This document shows positions 36,573-48,792 of a stretch of 64,000 nt of DNA, piece after piece. Where the stretch lies: NCBI RefSeq assembly GCF_000003855.2, contig NW_003101671.1, positions 1,013,279-1,077,278 of the forward strand. Reading direction: 5' to 3'. A program made the translations under genes and the position numbers. Source of the stretch: Blastomyces gilchristii SLH14081. Its lineage: Eukaryota; Ascomycota; Eurotiomycetes; Onygenales; Ajellomycetaceae. The notes below the pieces were generated by a model. The model had not been told where the DNA came from, did no database searches, and was given only the letters and a program-made list of their open reading frames with translations. Each line of letters begins with the position of its first letter. Position 1 is the stretch's first letter.

Positions 36573-38545
36573 ATGACCTCAGCCCGCACAACGAAGTCCA
36601 CGAAACAGCGCAAGGACAGCAGTGCAATCGGCAAAAACAACGGGCAGAATTCGAGAAAACCACCACTAAACCGCCCAAAGAGGCGGAACATCGTTCGTTG
36701 GAATGGTGAGTTGTGGTTTCGTTTCCCGCCATTCATTTAAACCTTGCGTGCATAAAATAGGCTATCTCCTGCTAAATCTTCTGTCACGTCTGCAAACCAG
36801 GGGATAAACTAACTGCAAAAGCAAAAATAGACATCCTAAACAACAGACTCCTCCTCTGTATCCAGAGTGCCTGCAGCGCCAAGGGTATTAAATTGCCATG
36901 GGAAGCAGTCGCTGAGTTGATGGGAGGGAGTATCTCGGATGGAGCAATTACACAGCATCTCACGAAGCTTCGTGCGAAGCTCGAAAAAGAAGGGGAACAT
37001 GTTCCGCCGCCTTTAAAACGTGCCGGAACATCTGCTGGTGAGGGGGCGAAAGTTATTGATAGACCAAAGAGGTCTATGATGGCTAATGACCAGGTGAAAA
37101 GCGATGAATTCAGCGACGACGATGATGATTCGGACGATTCGGAAGATTCAAACGATGAGAGAATGGCAGTTGCTACGTGTTTGAGAAACACGCACCAAAA
37201 CAAAACCAATAACGCCCAGGAGAACGAGAACGTCGATATTGACAAAGACAGCCGCAGCGAAAGCAGCACGGAATACGTTGCTGTGGGTGCCAGTTTTCTC
37301 CAGTTCCCCAACGATCGCTCTCCGCCGCTGTCGTCAAGCTACAAGCACGATCACAACGTTAACGCCCAATTCCAACCCAAGGGTAATGCTAAAGGCAAAC
37401 CCAAATGCAGAGCTAGCGCGCAGAGTAACAAAATCGCTTCATCATCGAGCGGAAGCTCGCCGCATCGGAAACTTGTCAGGCTCCGTATAGCCCCAAGAGG
37501 TAGTGCGAACTGTGATGGTAATCGTGCTGTGGAAAACAATGGTATTGGTACCAATGGCAATGGCAATGGCAACGTCAACGCTCTCAGACGCCGCCTGCCG
37601 AGTGTAAATATGGAATCCACATCAAGCGATACCGCGCATGGCAGTCTTGAAAGTACGTGGGGCGTAGCAATGGACGTGGTGAGGAATAGGGAAGGAAGGA
37701 TATACGGCACTGTGACAGTTGGGCAACCTCACCAGCAGCACTACCACCACGGCCAGTCCCCGTATGGCTGTCCTGGATCCGATGGAGGGTCTCCCCATAT
37801 ACCCCCTGCGGAAATGTTGCGGCAGCCCGGCCACCACGTCGAGTATCCCAATCACAGTCGTAACAATCACATGGCCCGCGCTGTGTTCCAAGAAGGAGGT
37901 AGTTCTTTCGGCATGAACCCGAACGGGGTAGGAAGGCTGCACGGCGCCGCTTCACCATACCAGGACAATACACATACGTTCCCAAATGGGGGCATGCCAC
38001 CACCTCACTCACTGCCATCGAACAATCCGGCCATCCCTGCCCCCATCCCCGTACAAGGGGGCTACTCCGCTAACGGAATGTGGCATTATGGTCGTAACAA
38101 TAACCCGTACGCAAACATCCCACACGCATATCGCACCAATATCACAGATGACCAAAGGCCGCATCATACCACACACAACCACAATCACAACTACAATCGC
38201 GATTCGCACACACCCACAATACCCCCAACAGCCCTTCCATACCACCACAGCACTGACACCGGAGCCAGGACTGTCGGAGGAAGAAACGAGATGGAAAAGC
38301 CCCCGGCCGCGCCAACTACATTGATGGAGCATGCACAGATACCCGTCCAGCAAAAGGAACAGCAACCGGATGAGCAGGGCCAGATGCTAGAGGCAGCAGC
38401 GCTAGAAGACCAAGCCGCCATGATGGATGAATTGGACGATTTGCCACAACTGACTAATTTCGACGCTGAATTCGTTCACGTGGATGGGGGTCATGTTGAA
38501 GACCTTTTTGGTGACTATGGGTATGGGATAGAAGGGGTGTTTTAA
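36573..38545 (+). CDS. Fungal Myb/HTH-like nuclear protein, probable transcription regulator
   Basis: Two exons (36,573-36,705 and 36,801-38,545; GTGAGT donor, CAG acceptor, phase 1) give 625 residues. The N-terminus is basic (RKPPLNRPKRRNIVRW, residues about 31-46), a likely nuclear signal. Residues about 46-115 form a compact helical domain (LLLCIQSACSAKGIKLPWEA, then ELMGGSISDGAITQHLTKLR, then PPPLKR). This resembles the Myb/helix-turn-helix-like domain of an uncharacterised ascomycete family in which GAI(T/V)QHLxKLR is the recognition-helix-like segment. An acidic Asp/Ser tract follows (145-165), then a long disordered Asn/His/Pro/Gly-rich region, and an acidic C-terminus (MMDELDDLPQLTNFDAEF) that could activate transcription. 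The frame is intact. DNA target and function are unknown. Confidence 0.85.
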
Positions 38546-39548
38546 TGGAGCATAGGCTGGCATGGCGGCGGAGGGGAGGCGTTCGGTTGATTAGAGAATG
38601 CCTGAAGTAGATTATATACGTGGAGTCGGATGGCCAATGGGTTGCCAAACGCAGGCGTGTTCCACGTACGGTCAAGAAAAAAGGCGTCTATTCGTCGAAA
38701 TAGCTGGAATGGGAAATGTGAATTTCGTTCGGCCCGCCTCAGTTAAGGACACGAGTTTGGTCATCATCTTTAACGCTTGTTATTCATTTCTTGCTTCCTT
38801 TCTTTTTATTGGCTTTAAACCATTCTTTAAAAGATCCCCATTTTCCTTTTTTTTTTTTTCTGTTTGAGCCCAGATCGCACGGAGAGTAGGTAAAGGAATA
38901 ACGGTGAAACGATACGTGCTGGTTATATCCCCCTGAACTGAACGGACTCCGTTTTACACTGCTTGACCCCGTCTTTTGGAACACTATGGCGAGAAAATAC
39001 CCTGTGGTAACTATCTCTTTTCTTCTTAGGTTTGACGATATGTTTTGTTTTTCACTTGTTTTGCAGCTTGCAATAGGGAACAACGCCTACATGACGATCT
39101 TTGGACATGGGGGAAGGAAATTTGCTTAAATAACCCGACTCGCCGCGCTTTCAGACACTGATGAGAAGCCTGAACCTGTACAGTTCTATCAGATGAAGCA
39201 TCTGTTGAACGGATACACTGGCTCTGGCATGTCGTCATACTGATGTCCCTTTCCCTCATTTCTCTTCCTATTTCTTTCCATTACCATTGACAGCTATATT
39301 TGCCATTTTCAAGACATACCAAATGATAATAAATGACCACTGTGGATTGATACATGCTGGAGCGGGCAATTATTCCCAAGGGTATATATTTTCAAACTCG
39401 GTAGACCGGTAAATGAATGAATCAATGGGTGACGGAAATGGGAAATAGGAAATAGGACGGATAGAAATTGAGGGTTGACGGGCACGTTTTATAAGGTAGC
39501 GAATTTAACGCGTGTCTCTCTATTACATTCGTTATTTTACGCTGTAAC
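38546..39548. other. Intergenic region downstream of the nuclear-protein gene
   Basis: About 1 kb containing the likely 3' untranslated region and terminator of the plus-strand gene, with a T-run near 38,850. No additional gene is supported; open frames on both strands are short and lack motifs. Confidence 0.45.
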
Positions 39549-39551
39549 TAA

Positions 39552-40074
39552 GGGCCTGTTCGGTGCGTCCGTACTTTTTGAACGCAATAGTGGATAGTGT
39601 ATTTACCAATTATTAGTAGCAAGCCGGCGTTGTGCCACCACACTATTCCACTGCTCTGAGATGGAGAAAGGAAGCTCACAAAAACACATTCTTTTTGAAC
39701 TGACTCTGGACTCTGTTCAAAAAGAACGCGTTTTTATGAGCTTTCTTCTAACCAATATTAGTTAACTATCTTCACTATGAATGCTATTCTACACTATTCT
39801 ACACTATATTGCCTCTAAAAGTGCTATTCTACACTATCACACACCGTTGAAGTTAAATACTGCTTATTCATAAGATCTTGACAAGAGATGCAAGTACAGC
39901 CGCTCAATCCACTGAACACCTGGTCATTTTCATCTGTACTTTGTAAAAAGCAGCTGTATTATTAGTACAGACACTCTGCCCACCGAACAGTCATGATATT
40001 GGGGCTGTACTTTTTAAAAAAAGTGGAGATCCGTACAAAAAGAACGAGTACACACGGACGCACCGAACAGGCCC
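39552..40074. mobile_element. PIF/Harbinger-type (Tourist-like) MITE, 523 bp
   Basis: Perfect 21-bp terminal inverted repeats begin GGGCCTGTTCGGTGCGTCC and end with its complement (CACCGAACAGGCCC). The flanking TAA at 39,549-39,551 and 40,075-40,077 is the 3-bp duplication characteristic of PIF/Harbinger elements. The interior has no coding sequence but an internal hairpin (ATTCTTTTTGAAC near 39,690 against GTTCAAAAAGAAC near 39,716) and repeated CTATTCTACACTA words (39,780-39,840). It lies between two converging genes, is not AT-mutated and looks young. Confidence 0.92.
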
Positions 40075-40077
40075 TAA

Positions 40078-40847
40078 CTATAAATAACTATGTTAACTTA
40101 ACTTACCGTATTATCACTCCAGGTAGTTAGTTACGGAGTAGAAGATGATCCACATCCGGCCTGCTGATTTTATTATTGTCGTACAGAAGGACTTGCTGTA
40201 TGTTTTACAAAGGATCGTAGTACCTCTGTTCTGGGATAGCACCTAGTTTAGAACATTCACCTTCGATCTCCCCTTTTCCATAAATCCTTGCTGCAGGTAT
40301 AGTTATACTGTTGGGCTGCTAACGGTTTCGGGATCTCTGAGGGACTAATAAAGGATCTTGGCGGCCAGTCGTCGTTGCTTCTCAGTGGTGAGGTCCACTA
40401 ACTAGTTATAATTAACTCATGCCGTGCACAGATCGGCTCCACAGCCACAGAGGACACTGAACGCTTTTCAATCACCTTTTACTTGAGTTACTCGTGATAT
40501 ACTGTATGGATAGACAAAGATTGAGAAGATGGAGCGTTCTTTAGAGAATCTATGCTCCCACGGTAACCCCTGGTTCTGAGTTGTCAGACTACTACATAGA
40601 CGTCGGTCGGACCCTACCCTACGATGTTTCGGTCCTGGTTTCTTTGATTCCGGCAATCGCGAGATTTTAGTCCACGTCAAGTTACAATAATCAGGCGGCT
40701 TTATTCCGCAGGAACATCGCGATAAGAACCGGATAAAAGGTGCGAAAGACAAAATCCGGTCTTGGGAGGAGGACCAGGACTGCCCTGCTACTATGTAAGA
40801 CTTCACTGCCACTATTTTTGCTTATTCTTATGTCGAGTGGCTTGATA
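40078..40847. other. Intergenic region between the MITE and the SRPK-like pseudogene
   Basis: GC-island DNA. A 114-codon minus-strand frame (40,468-40,812) directly downstream of the kinase relic shows no motif I recognise and is not supported as a gene. No other feature is visible. Confidence 0.4.
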
Positions 40848-42137
40848 TCAACAACCATATCTGTCCATGATAGCTCTGAATGAAGGGTACCTTAGTAGCT
40901 GTGTAGTAGTTAGACGTTTATCCGGGTAGTAGGTAAATACTCTAGATAGAATGGAGAGCACATGTTTTCGCTCATCTAGATCGGCCTCAGGACGAAAGTA
41001 TGCGATTGTTGAAGCAAGGCCATGTTCTGGATGGGGGATTGTATGCTGGTCATACCAAGAATCTAACCTCCGGGGTGAGCATAAAGGCCCTTCCACCCAT
41101 CAGGCAGTGGACCCCAACACCTGACAATACCGGATATTATTCCACCCTTGAGAAGGATAGGGAAAGGTGGTTGGGCAAGGTATAGCTCTGCAAAGATGAC
41201 CATGCAACTACACATGTCACAGGCAAAACCTGGACATTTCCTATGAAGTCAATCTGGAGAGCAGAGTTGCATAGATGAGTAGCCATGCTGAGTCACAGAA
41301 TCGCTTAGTTTCATTGCCAGACCAATGTCGCCAAGGTAAAATTTCTCTGTGTGGAGATTCATAGGAATCTCAATGGGATGGACAAGCTCTCCCTGCTTCC
41401 AGAGTTCGACAAACGGTATGATTTGCTTTAGCGGCTGACCAAGTGCCTTTGTATTTAGCCTTCCTGCTAAAGCTGTGGAGAGGAACCAATGCCCCACATA
41501 CAGTTCCTTCCATTCAGATCTGTAGGATATCCATTAGATTTCACATCAACCGAACAGAGAGTGGAAGGCAAAATTCACTCACCACGGTGAACAATTCCAG
41601 CTTTGTGTAGGTTTCTCAAGACATACAGCAATTGCCTAGCAGCGGACCTGCGAGTGATTATGGACAGATTTCTCAAGATTGCAGGGTGAAGGCATGGCCC
41701 TTCATAGGAAAAACGAAAACCTTGTGACGACACTTGTTTCTAGGGAGGAGAAACATCACCGAAATATGTCATGAGGCGAGAGACATCCTTTCCATTCTGA
41801 AGGATCTCGTCCTGAATGCGGGTTTCATTTTCACCACCGTCCCCCGAAGACATGACTTTGAGGGCTACATCCCGCTTGTTCTGGAGGTCGCGGGCCATCC
41901 ATACGGTGGAGAAACCCCCAGAGCCTATTTTATGCTCTACCAAGTATCTCTCTCATTGAGTTCTTGTCCGAGGCAAATGGGATATAAGACATGTGCAGTG
42001 TCCTTTTCATCGTATTTCTTCCAGGGCTCCATAACCTCCCCGAAGTCAAGCTCCTCATCCTGGGTGCTGACGAAGTCGCCAAAGTCGGCCGAAGTATCAC
42101 CTTCGAGGTATTGGGGCGCTGTTGCCGTTGTCGCCAT
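40848..42137 (-). pseudogene. SRPK-like serine protein kinase, broken
   Basis: Relic of the fungal SR-protein-kinase-like (SRPK/Dsk1-type) family. Conserved pieces on the minus strand: start MATTATAPQYLEGD; glycine loop KIGSGGFSTVW; lysine strand DVALKVM; HRD catalytic loop split by a GTGAGT intron (about 41,590-41,520); PLKQIIPFVELWKQGELVHP; metal site GDIGLAMKL (Ile replaces the Phe of DFG); CSPD; and a C-terminal block SWYDQHTIPHPEHGL to FRAIMDRYGC ending at 40,848. Lesions: a 2-bp GA expansion in a GAGAGA run near 41,950 shifts frame before the glycine loop; paired shifts and a TAG near 41,740; a shift after the HRD loop; TGA at 41,249-41,251 (Arg expected); and a shift near 41,085. It cannot encode an active kinase. 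Confidence 0.87.
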
Positions 42138-42639
42138 CACCGGCACGCTCCTCGAGACAGTTCTATCTAGGCGAGTATTTGGCAACTGTAGGAGATAAAT
42201 TTGGAAAGTTGTTATCTCAGCGGGCTCAGACCCTCTGGCTCGGTTTGAGCGGGTTGCAGCATTATTAATCTGGCATGACACTAACCTACTTTTGATACAA
42301 GTCATGTGCTCAGAGCAATCCTTGTCAGAGAGTCTGAGAAGAAACAGTTTCATCTTCAATGAAGATTTCTGAGATTTATAAGAATTTTTCAGATTCTTCA
42401 ACTTTGACTTTCTATTACTATATACTCACATATCTTTGAGATTTGAAAATCACCTTAGCTTATAACTAAAGAGAAGAAGAATAGAAATATTTCTTTAATA
42501 TTTTAAAAAAATCTATATTTAAGATAGATATATACTCTTAAAAATGATCATGTTTTTTAATCTCAGAATTTCTAAAAGCTTTTTTTTATATAAGAAATTG
42601 AATCAAAATTCCTGTATTTAAAAATATACTAGTGTAATG
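42138..42639. other. Island-to-AT boundary on the right
   Basis: GC content collapses over about 42,180-42,400. It holds the upstream region of the SRPK-like pseudogene and AT-rich DNA beyond. No coding feature is supported. Confidence 0.45.
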
Positions 42640-43629
42640 TGGCAGAACTGAAACAGTGACTAGTCAGTAGTGTTATGTAAAGATAGTTGTTTAAGAAGCT
42701 GTATAAGTGAGCTTAACTATCTTACTTAAATAATGAGCTTGTAGACTACAGAGTTATTGCAAGAATATCACAGATATAATACTTAGTATACTAAGAAGAT
42801 TGTATAAGATACACAGTAACTCTTATATATATTTCAGTTAAAGAAAAATGAATTACTGACTTCTTTAATAAGAAGTCAGTATCTAGCTATTCTATATAGA
42901 TAATGAGTGAATACTCTTCTCTTATTTCATAAGTAAGAATAGTCAGAGTAATATCTCAGCTGTATCTCACTATTAAGAAAGAGTAATCTGCTAATCTTAT
43001 ATAGAAGTAAGATTCTTATATTTATTAATTAAATCCTTCTATGATATATCTAAATAATATTATAGAGTGATTGAAAACTGATTCAGATAATCTGCAGAAT
43101 GAATAGAATTATTCATATAAAAGTGATAAGTTATGTGAAACTGTAATAAAATCTTAATATAGCTGAGAGTATGATAATACTTTTCTCTTTAAGAATATAG
43201 TTCTGATGCTCTTAAGATTACTGAATTAGAAGTTATTTTTATTATATAACAACAGTTATTAACTGATTAATAGTATGTATACTGTATAAAGAAATAGATG
43301 AGTTTTTCTACTGACTGTGTAGATCTTTCTTTTCTCATCTTCATTTAAATTAAGTATATGATAAGTGAGTTTCTTATATATTAATTTAAAATATGAAAAA
43401 TATAGTTAATAAGTGACTTACAGATCTCTTATTATATTCTGTTCTATATATAAAATTCTCTGTAAAAGTGATGTATTTTAGAGATAAAGCTAACAGTAGT
43501 AATAGAATTCTTTAAAAAGATTTTCTCTTTCTATAATATATTTTTCTTCTCTCTCTCTCATCTATAATAGTGAGTGTATGAGAGTATCATTCTTGAGAGA
43601 TAATAAGAGACTTATTCTGATATTTTCTA

Positions 43630-44640
43630 GTGAGTAATAAATATCTTTATAATGCAGCTGCAGTCTCTGTAACTGCTAAGAAAGCTCAGTTGAAAATGAA
43701 GATAATAATGTTAATAGACTGTGAGAGTACTGCTCTTATTATTATATCTTCTTCTTCTTCTCTTTCTACTTTTCTTACAGTCACAGTGATAGTCACTGTA
43801 TCTTACAGTGAGATGTTATCTCTTCTATCAGTCAGTTCATTTATATTCAGTTCTTCTTCTACTCTTTCTGCTGCTGTTGTGATACTACTCTCTCTCTCAG
43901 TTAACATAGTAATATATAACTCTGTATAGTCATTCAGAGAGAACTCTGAGAAGAGCTTGATTTCAGAGACAGTGACTTTAAGAAGCTCAATCTATAGTTC
44001 TTCTTCTACAGTATATCTGAGCTCTGCTCAGAATACTACTGAGTTGAGTTCACAGAATTCTGCAGTTTCTTTATCTTCTCTCTATGAGAAGACTTTGATA
44101 CAGTCTCTAATCAGTATCACTACTTATCTATACTATATTAAACAGCTGAAGAAGAAGAGAATCTTATATATCTATCTCTTCTCTCACTTTCATTATTTTT
44201 ATTATACTTATAATAATAACTTCTATCTCTCTGTAAGTATTATCTACTCTATAAGAAGATATTATATTAACTCTGATAAAAAGCTCAGATACTCAAGCAG
44301 TACAGAGTAAGAATCTCAGAGCTTTAAGTATTGATAAATTCTATCAAGACTAAGAAGATCTCTCTTACTCATCTGTAAAAGAAGATAAAAGTATGAATCT
44401 CTGAGATGAAAAAATATCTCAGAATAACTAATCTTAAGAAGAGATTAGTCAGTGCTGCTATTAAAAGTATCACAGAGATTAATCACTGATTGAAGAGAAT
44501 CTCACTTCAATTGAAACAGATGACTGAGATACTTTGTAAATTAATAAGTTAATACTTTAAGTATCTTTTATACTTTTCTATAGTATGCTTCTCTACAGTG
44601 CTGCAGTACTAACTTCTCAGTAGATAAAGATATCAGTGTT
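43630..44640 (+). pseudogene. Ser-rich and K/R-rich relic antisense to gypsy-3 pol
   Basis: Plus-strand frames 43,630-43,929 and 43,957-44,310 (Ser/Thr/Val-rich, then a K/R/Y-rich end) are followed by a broken but protein-like K/R-rich stretch to about 44,640 (KNISE, then LKQMTEIL-like words). It lies between integrase and the expected 3' LTR of a minus-strand element, on the opposite strand to pol. No family is recognised. It could also be an unrelated nested relic. Confidence 0.35.
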
Positions 44641-45779
44641 AGAGACTTCAATAGTGAAAAATGAGTTTGATAAGAATATAATTATTAATGAGTAGACTCT
44701 GATCTCTCTTTTTACTTTTTCAGTGAGCTGTAACTCTATTAGAATAGCAGTGATCTGCAGATTAATAATATTAATCTTTTTATTAATTTTAAATATTTCT
44801 TTTCTCTAACTACTTCAGAAATTTTACACTTATATAGTCTCATTAAACTTCTAAAAAATTCTTTGAGAGAAAATAGAAGAAGAGTGTTACAGAGTTTATA
44901 AGATATCAGCTTATCACTGTAAGATTATCTCTAAAAAAATTCTTTAAGAAAAAATAAGAAGTTTTAAGCAGTATTTCTTATTCAATATCTCTGATATATA
45001 ATAAGATAATCTCTACTAGTCATTTCATAGCTTGCAATCTCTTTCTCAGTATTTTTCAAATACTTAAGTGATTTTCATAGATTCTCTGATAATGAATAAT
45101 TGTCTTATTTAATAAGATATTGAAGCTTACTGTAATATATTCACTTATTTAATATTTTCTTTATAAGATATTTAATATCACTCTTAATCTCAATATCATT
45201 CAGCTGAGATAGCTTTATCTCAAGATATTACTTATAGAGCTTTAAATAGAAAATGTGAAAAATAGAATGAATTGATTTCAATTCTGAGAGTAATTTTAAC
45301 TTATATATCTACTTACTTATTACTCTTATTACTGAAAAAGATTCTAGTTATCACTCACTGAGCTTCTTACACAGTCTTATTATCTTAATATTCTTTATTA
45401 AAAGTAGTACTTGATTCTCTATCAAGAACTTCATTGAAAGATGTTTTTAATTATAATATTTCATCTATCACTTCTGAGTATAGTAGATGCTTTTTATCAT
45501 CTTCTTATAAATTTTATTTAAAAGTTTTAATCTCACTTTTACTTCTAATACTGAGAAATACTCTATTCTCTGTATCTGTTTAATATTCTGACTATCTATT
45601 CTCTTCTTTGAAATGTTATTCATGATGTCACTGAATAATGAAGAGTTATATTCATAATAAGTATAGAAAGAAGATACTTTTAAGATTATATTCTTTACAT
45701 TATTATATATGAATTCAGTGATTAGAAGATGTTTAAGTCAATTATTCTAATAATATAAATAGAACACTTGAAGATGCTG

Positions 45780-46330
45780 TTCTAATATCTGATTCTGATA
45801 TTTAATCTGATTATCTATCTGTAGATAAATTGCAGTACTGAGAAGATGTCTTATTATAAGATAATAGTAAAAGACTGATCAGTACTTACTGATAAAGAGA
45901 AATTCTTAATCTATTATTAATAATTTTAAAGCACTGTGATTATAAATAATAATATCTAAAAACAGATCAGTCAATTCAGAGACTTTAATCTTTTTATAAA
46001 TAAAGATATATCTGATCATCTTTATAAAGTAGTTAATAATAATTAAAATTAAGTTATATTTTTTGACTCTTGTTAACTTCAGTAGATTAACTATGAAATT
46101 CATTAATAGATTCTGCTATAAGCTCTTTAAAATAGACAGTGATATTAACTCACTGTATTACTTATATCACAGAATCTTTATTCTCTGATAGATATTATAA
46201 GTTTTAACATACTCTTTGATATCTGCTCAGAGCTTGTCTTAAATATATTTATATTTTAGAAGCTTCTCAGTCTTCTCTAATCTGAAGTGTCTCATATGAG
46301 AATTATTATAATGAATTCTTAATAACTTCT
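45780..46330 (-). pseudogene. Integrase relic of gypsy-3
   Basis: The 65-codon frame at 45,906-46,103 reads MNFIVNLLKLTRVKKYN, then INYFIKMIRYI and LLIID. These match the catalytic-core start (first Asp region) and second-Asp region of chromovirus-type integrases. Downstream (about 45,780-45,900) a mutated continuation corresponds to the HPQTDGQTE-type block with a TGA in place of Trp. Confidence 0.72.
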
Positions 46331-46468
46331 AATACATCACTCTACTATAAGAGATGAAGACTGAATCATTCAGCAGTAGAAGTTTATATTCTTTTAGTTA
46401 TCAGTGATTTAATTTTCTTAGCAGCACTGTCTCACTCAGAGTCTATCTCTTTTCAAGTTTAAACTGAA

Positions 46469-46582
46469 NNNNNNNNNNNNNNNNNNNNNNNNNNNNNNNN
46501 NNNNNNNNNNNNNNNNNNNNNNNNNNNNNNNNNNNNNNNNNNNNNNNNNNNNNNNNNNNNNNNNNNNNNNNNNNNNNNNNNN
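46469..46582. other. Assembly gap (114 N)
   Basis: Run of N inside gypsy-3, just upstream of the integrase N-terminal region on the minus strand. Real length and content are unknown. Confidence 0.99.
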
Positions 46583-47499
46583 TAATCAGATTGAAAGATT
46601 ATAGACTATTTCATTTTTTATCAATGTCAATAATAGTAAGATATAATATAAGAAGCTCATAATCTTCAGTGTCAGTTCTCTGCAGAGACTCAGATTTTCT
46701 TTCATCTTCTATACTGAGTTATACAGCTGTCTTATCAGTGCTGTTTCTAAGCTTCAGAGAATCTCAATTCTCTACAGTCAGCTTCTTCTGCAGTGATAAT
46801 AGAGATTCTTTTGTAAAATTCTTCTCTGTATCAATGATATTATAATCAGATTATTTAGATAATATGTCAGTGAGATTAAGTCAATCTGAATAATATCAGA
46901 TATAAAAATTATACTTTAAAAGCAGCTTCACTCATCTGACTTAACATTCTGTCAAGCTCTTTGTTGTCAAGAAGTAATGCAGATTTATATAATCAGTGAG
47001 AACTTACACTGAGTACTTACTACTCTGAAGATAATATTATCAGATCTTAAAGAATTCAATAATTATTAATATCTCTTGATTATGAGTATTGTACTTTCTC
47101 TGTATAAGTGATAACTTCTTGAAGAAGAAGATCACTGATCTTCATTCACAGTATTTTATAGACTCTGTGAAAAAGTCTTCTCTGATAGATATTTTATTAT
47201 CTGTATTCTCAGAAATAATTATTCTCTAATTCTTTCAACATTGAAAGATCTTCAGTGTTAACTGTGAAAAGATTTCACAGACTTCATTCTCAGATATATC
47301 AGTCTCACACTGACTGAGTAAGTCAGAGTTAAAGTAATTCAGTATTGTAATATCTATAAAAGCTTATTTCAATTCTATAAATATCTGTACAGTGTTTTGA
47401 GTGAGAATAAATAATTTTATTTTTCTATCTTTCACACTTCTCTTTAACAGATCTGTAAGAGAGACAGTAATTCATGAATATATATAGATGAATTATCTA

Positions 47500-48150
47500 T
47501 AGAAATTTGTAAATTCTAGAAATATCTGTATCTCATAGTATATCTGCAGTGCTGGTCAGTTCTTAATGACAGAGACTCAGCTTCTATTTATTGAAATACT
47601 GTTCATCTTAATAATATAATCTAAGAAATCAATCTTCTGCATGTAGAATGAGCATTTTTCAGTGTTTATATAGAGTTAATACTATCTCAAGCAACTTAAT
47701 ACTTCTTGAATATGAGTATCATATTCTTTCTCTGATTTTGAGAAGATTAGAATGTCATTCAGATATACTATATAGAAGATGTTAACAAGGTCTCACAGTG
47801 TCTCATTTATATAGATCTGAAAGATGGCTGAAGTATTATAAAGATTAAAAGATAAAACAAGATATTTAAAATTACTGTACTTAGTATAAAAAGCTGTTTT
47901 TCAAACATTGTCTTTGTTAACTCTGATTCTATGATAGATATTCTGTATATTAATTTTTGAGAATACTTTTATTTCAGATAATTGATCAATCATCTCATCA
48001 ATTAATAGTAATAAATAGCAATTCTTAACTGTTATCTTATTGAGATCTCTGTAGTCTATACATAGACATAGTCTATCATTCTTCTTGAGTATAAAGAGTA
48101 TAGATGCCTCTGTCAGACTCTTTGATAAGTGTATTCAGTTCTTTGATTAT
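47500..48150 (-). pseudogene. Reverse transcriptase relic of gypsy-3
   Basis: The minus strand reads INIQNIYHRIRVNKDNVWK, then the NTSAIFQIYINE region and VYLNDILIFSKSEKEYD, a Ty3/gypsy RT with the YLDD box changed to YLND (one transition). The order and spacing are normal. Several stops occur in the surrounding frame. Confidence 0.82.
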
Positions 48151-48792
48151 GCTTTCTCAAGATATTTACACAGAATATTCAATTTCTTTACAGACAAGTT
48201 ATAAAGAGATCTGTATAATACTATTACACTGTCTTTAAGATAAATCTTATATTATATCTTGATATTAGAAAACTTCACTACTTCTCTTTCTAAAAAGATA
48301 TTCTTATAATCTGTAAAGAGATATCATGTACATCTATCTTCAATGATGAATACTACTGCTAATCTTACAGTAAGAATGATAACTTCTTCATCTATTCTCA
48401 AGTCTCAGTTATCTGCTACACAGTATATCAACTCTATCTTTTTCTCAAGATTCTTTTAATGAAACTCTTCAGATTTCTCTATTACTATCTCTTTATCAGT
48501 GAGATGATATTATCATGTCTGAGTGACTCAGTCAATAAGAGAATTGTTTTCTATTAATTATAGAAGATCTAGAATGATATTCTCATCTATAATATTAACT
48601 GTATAAAGAAGTAGACTGCTCTTCTTAAAGATTTCTTCTAAGTCTGTAATCACATACTTCACTTGAATTATGTTAAAATAATAATTTTTTATTTCATCAG
48701 TAAATTTCACATGATCTGATGAATCTATCTTCTTTCAATTCTTTATCAAAGAAAAGAAATAGAATATGAAGTGAGTATTTATCTCAGAGTTA

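Larger units (their letters stand above)
42640..48792 (-). mobile_element. Ty3/gypsy element gypsy-3 (partial, mutated, contains a sequence gap)
   Basis: Different family from gypsy-1. Minus-strand RT (about 47.5-48.15 kb) and integrase (about 45.78-46.33 kb) are recognisable. DNA from 42.64 to about 45.7 kb lies where the segment between integrase and 3' LTR would be. The 5' side is cut at 48,792 by the LTR of gypsy-1 copy C; its gag is presumably displaced beyond the window. A TGTAATGTGG word near 42,635 could be its LTR edge, but no partner LTR is visible to confirm it. Confidence 0.7.

Noticed and set aside
37351..38018. Minus-strand frames opposite the 36.6-kb gene
   Set aside because: Shadow frames over the low-complexity part of the plus-strand gene.
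40360..40375. GGCGGCCAGTC near 40,362 as an end of another hAT-like MITE
   Set aside because: Only 11 bases match. The rest of the element, the partner end and a target duplication are all absent.
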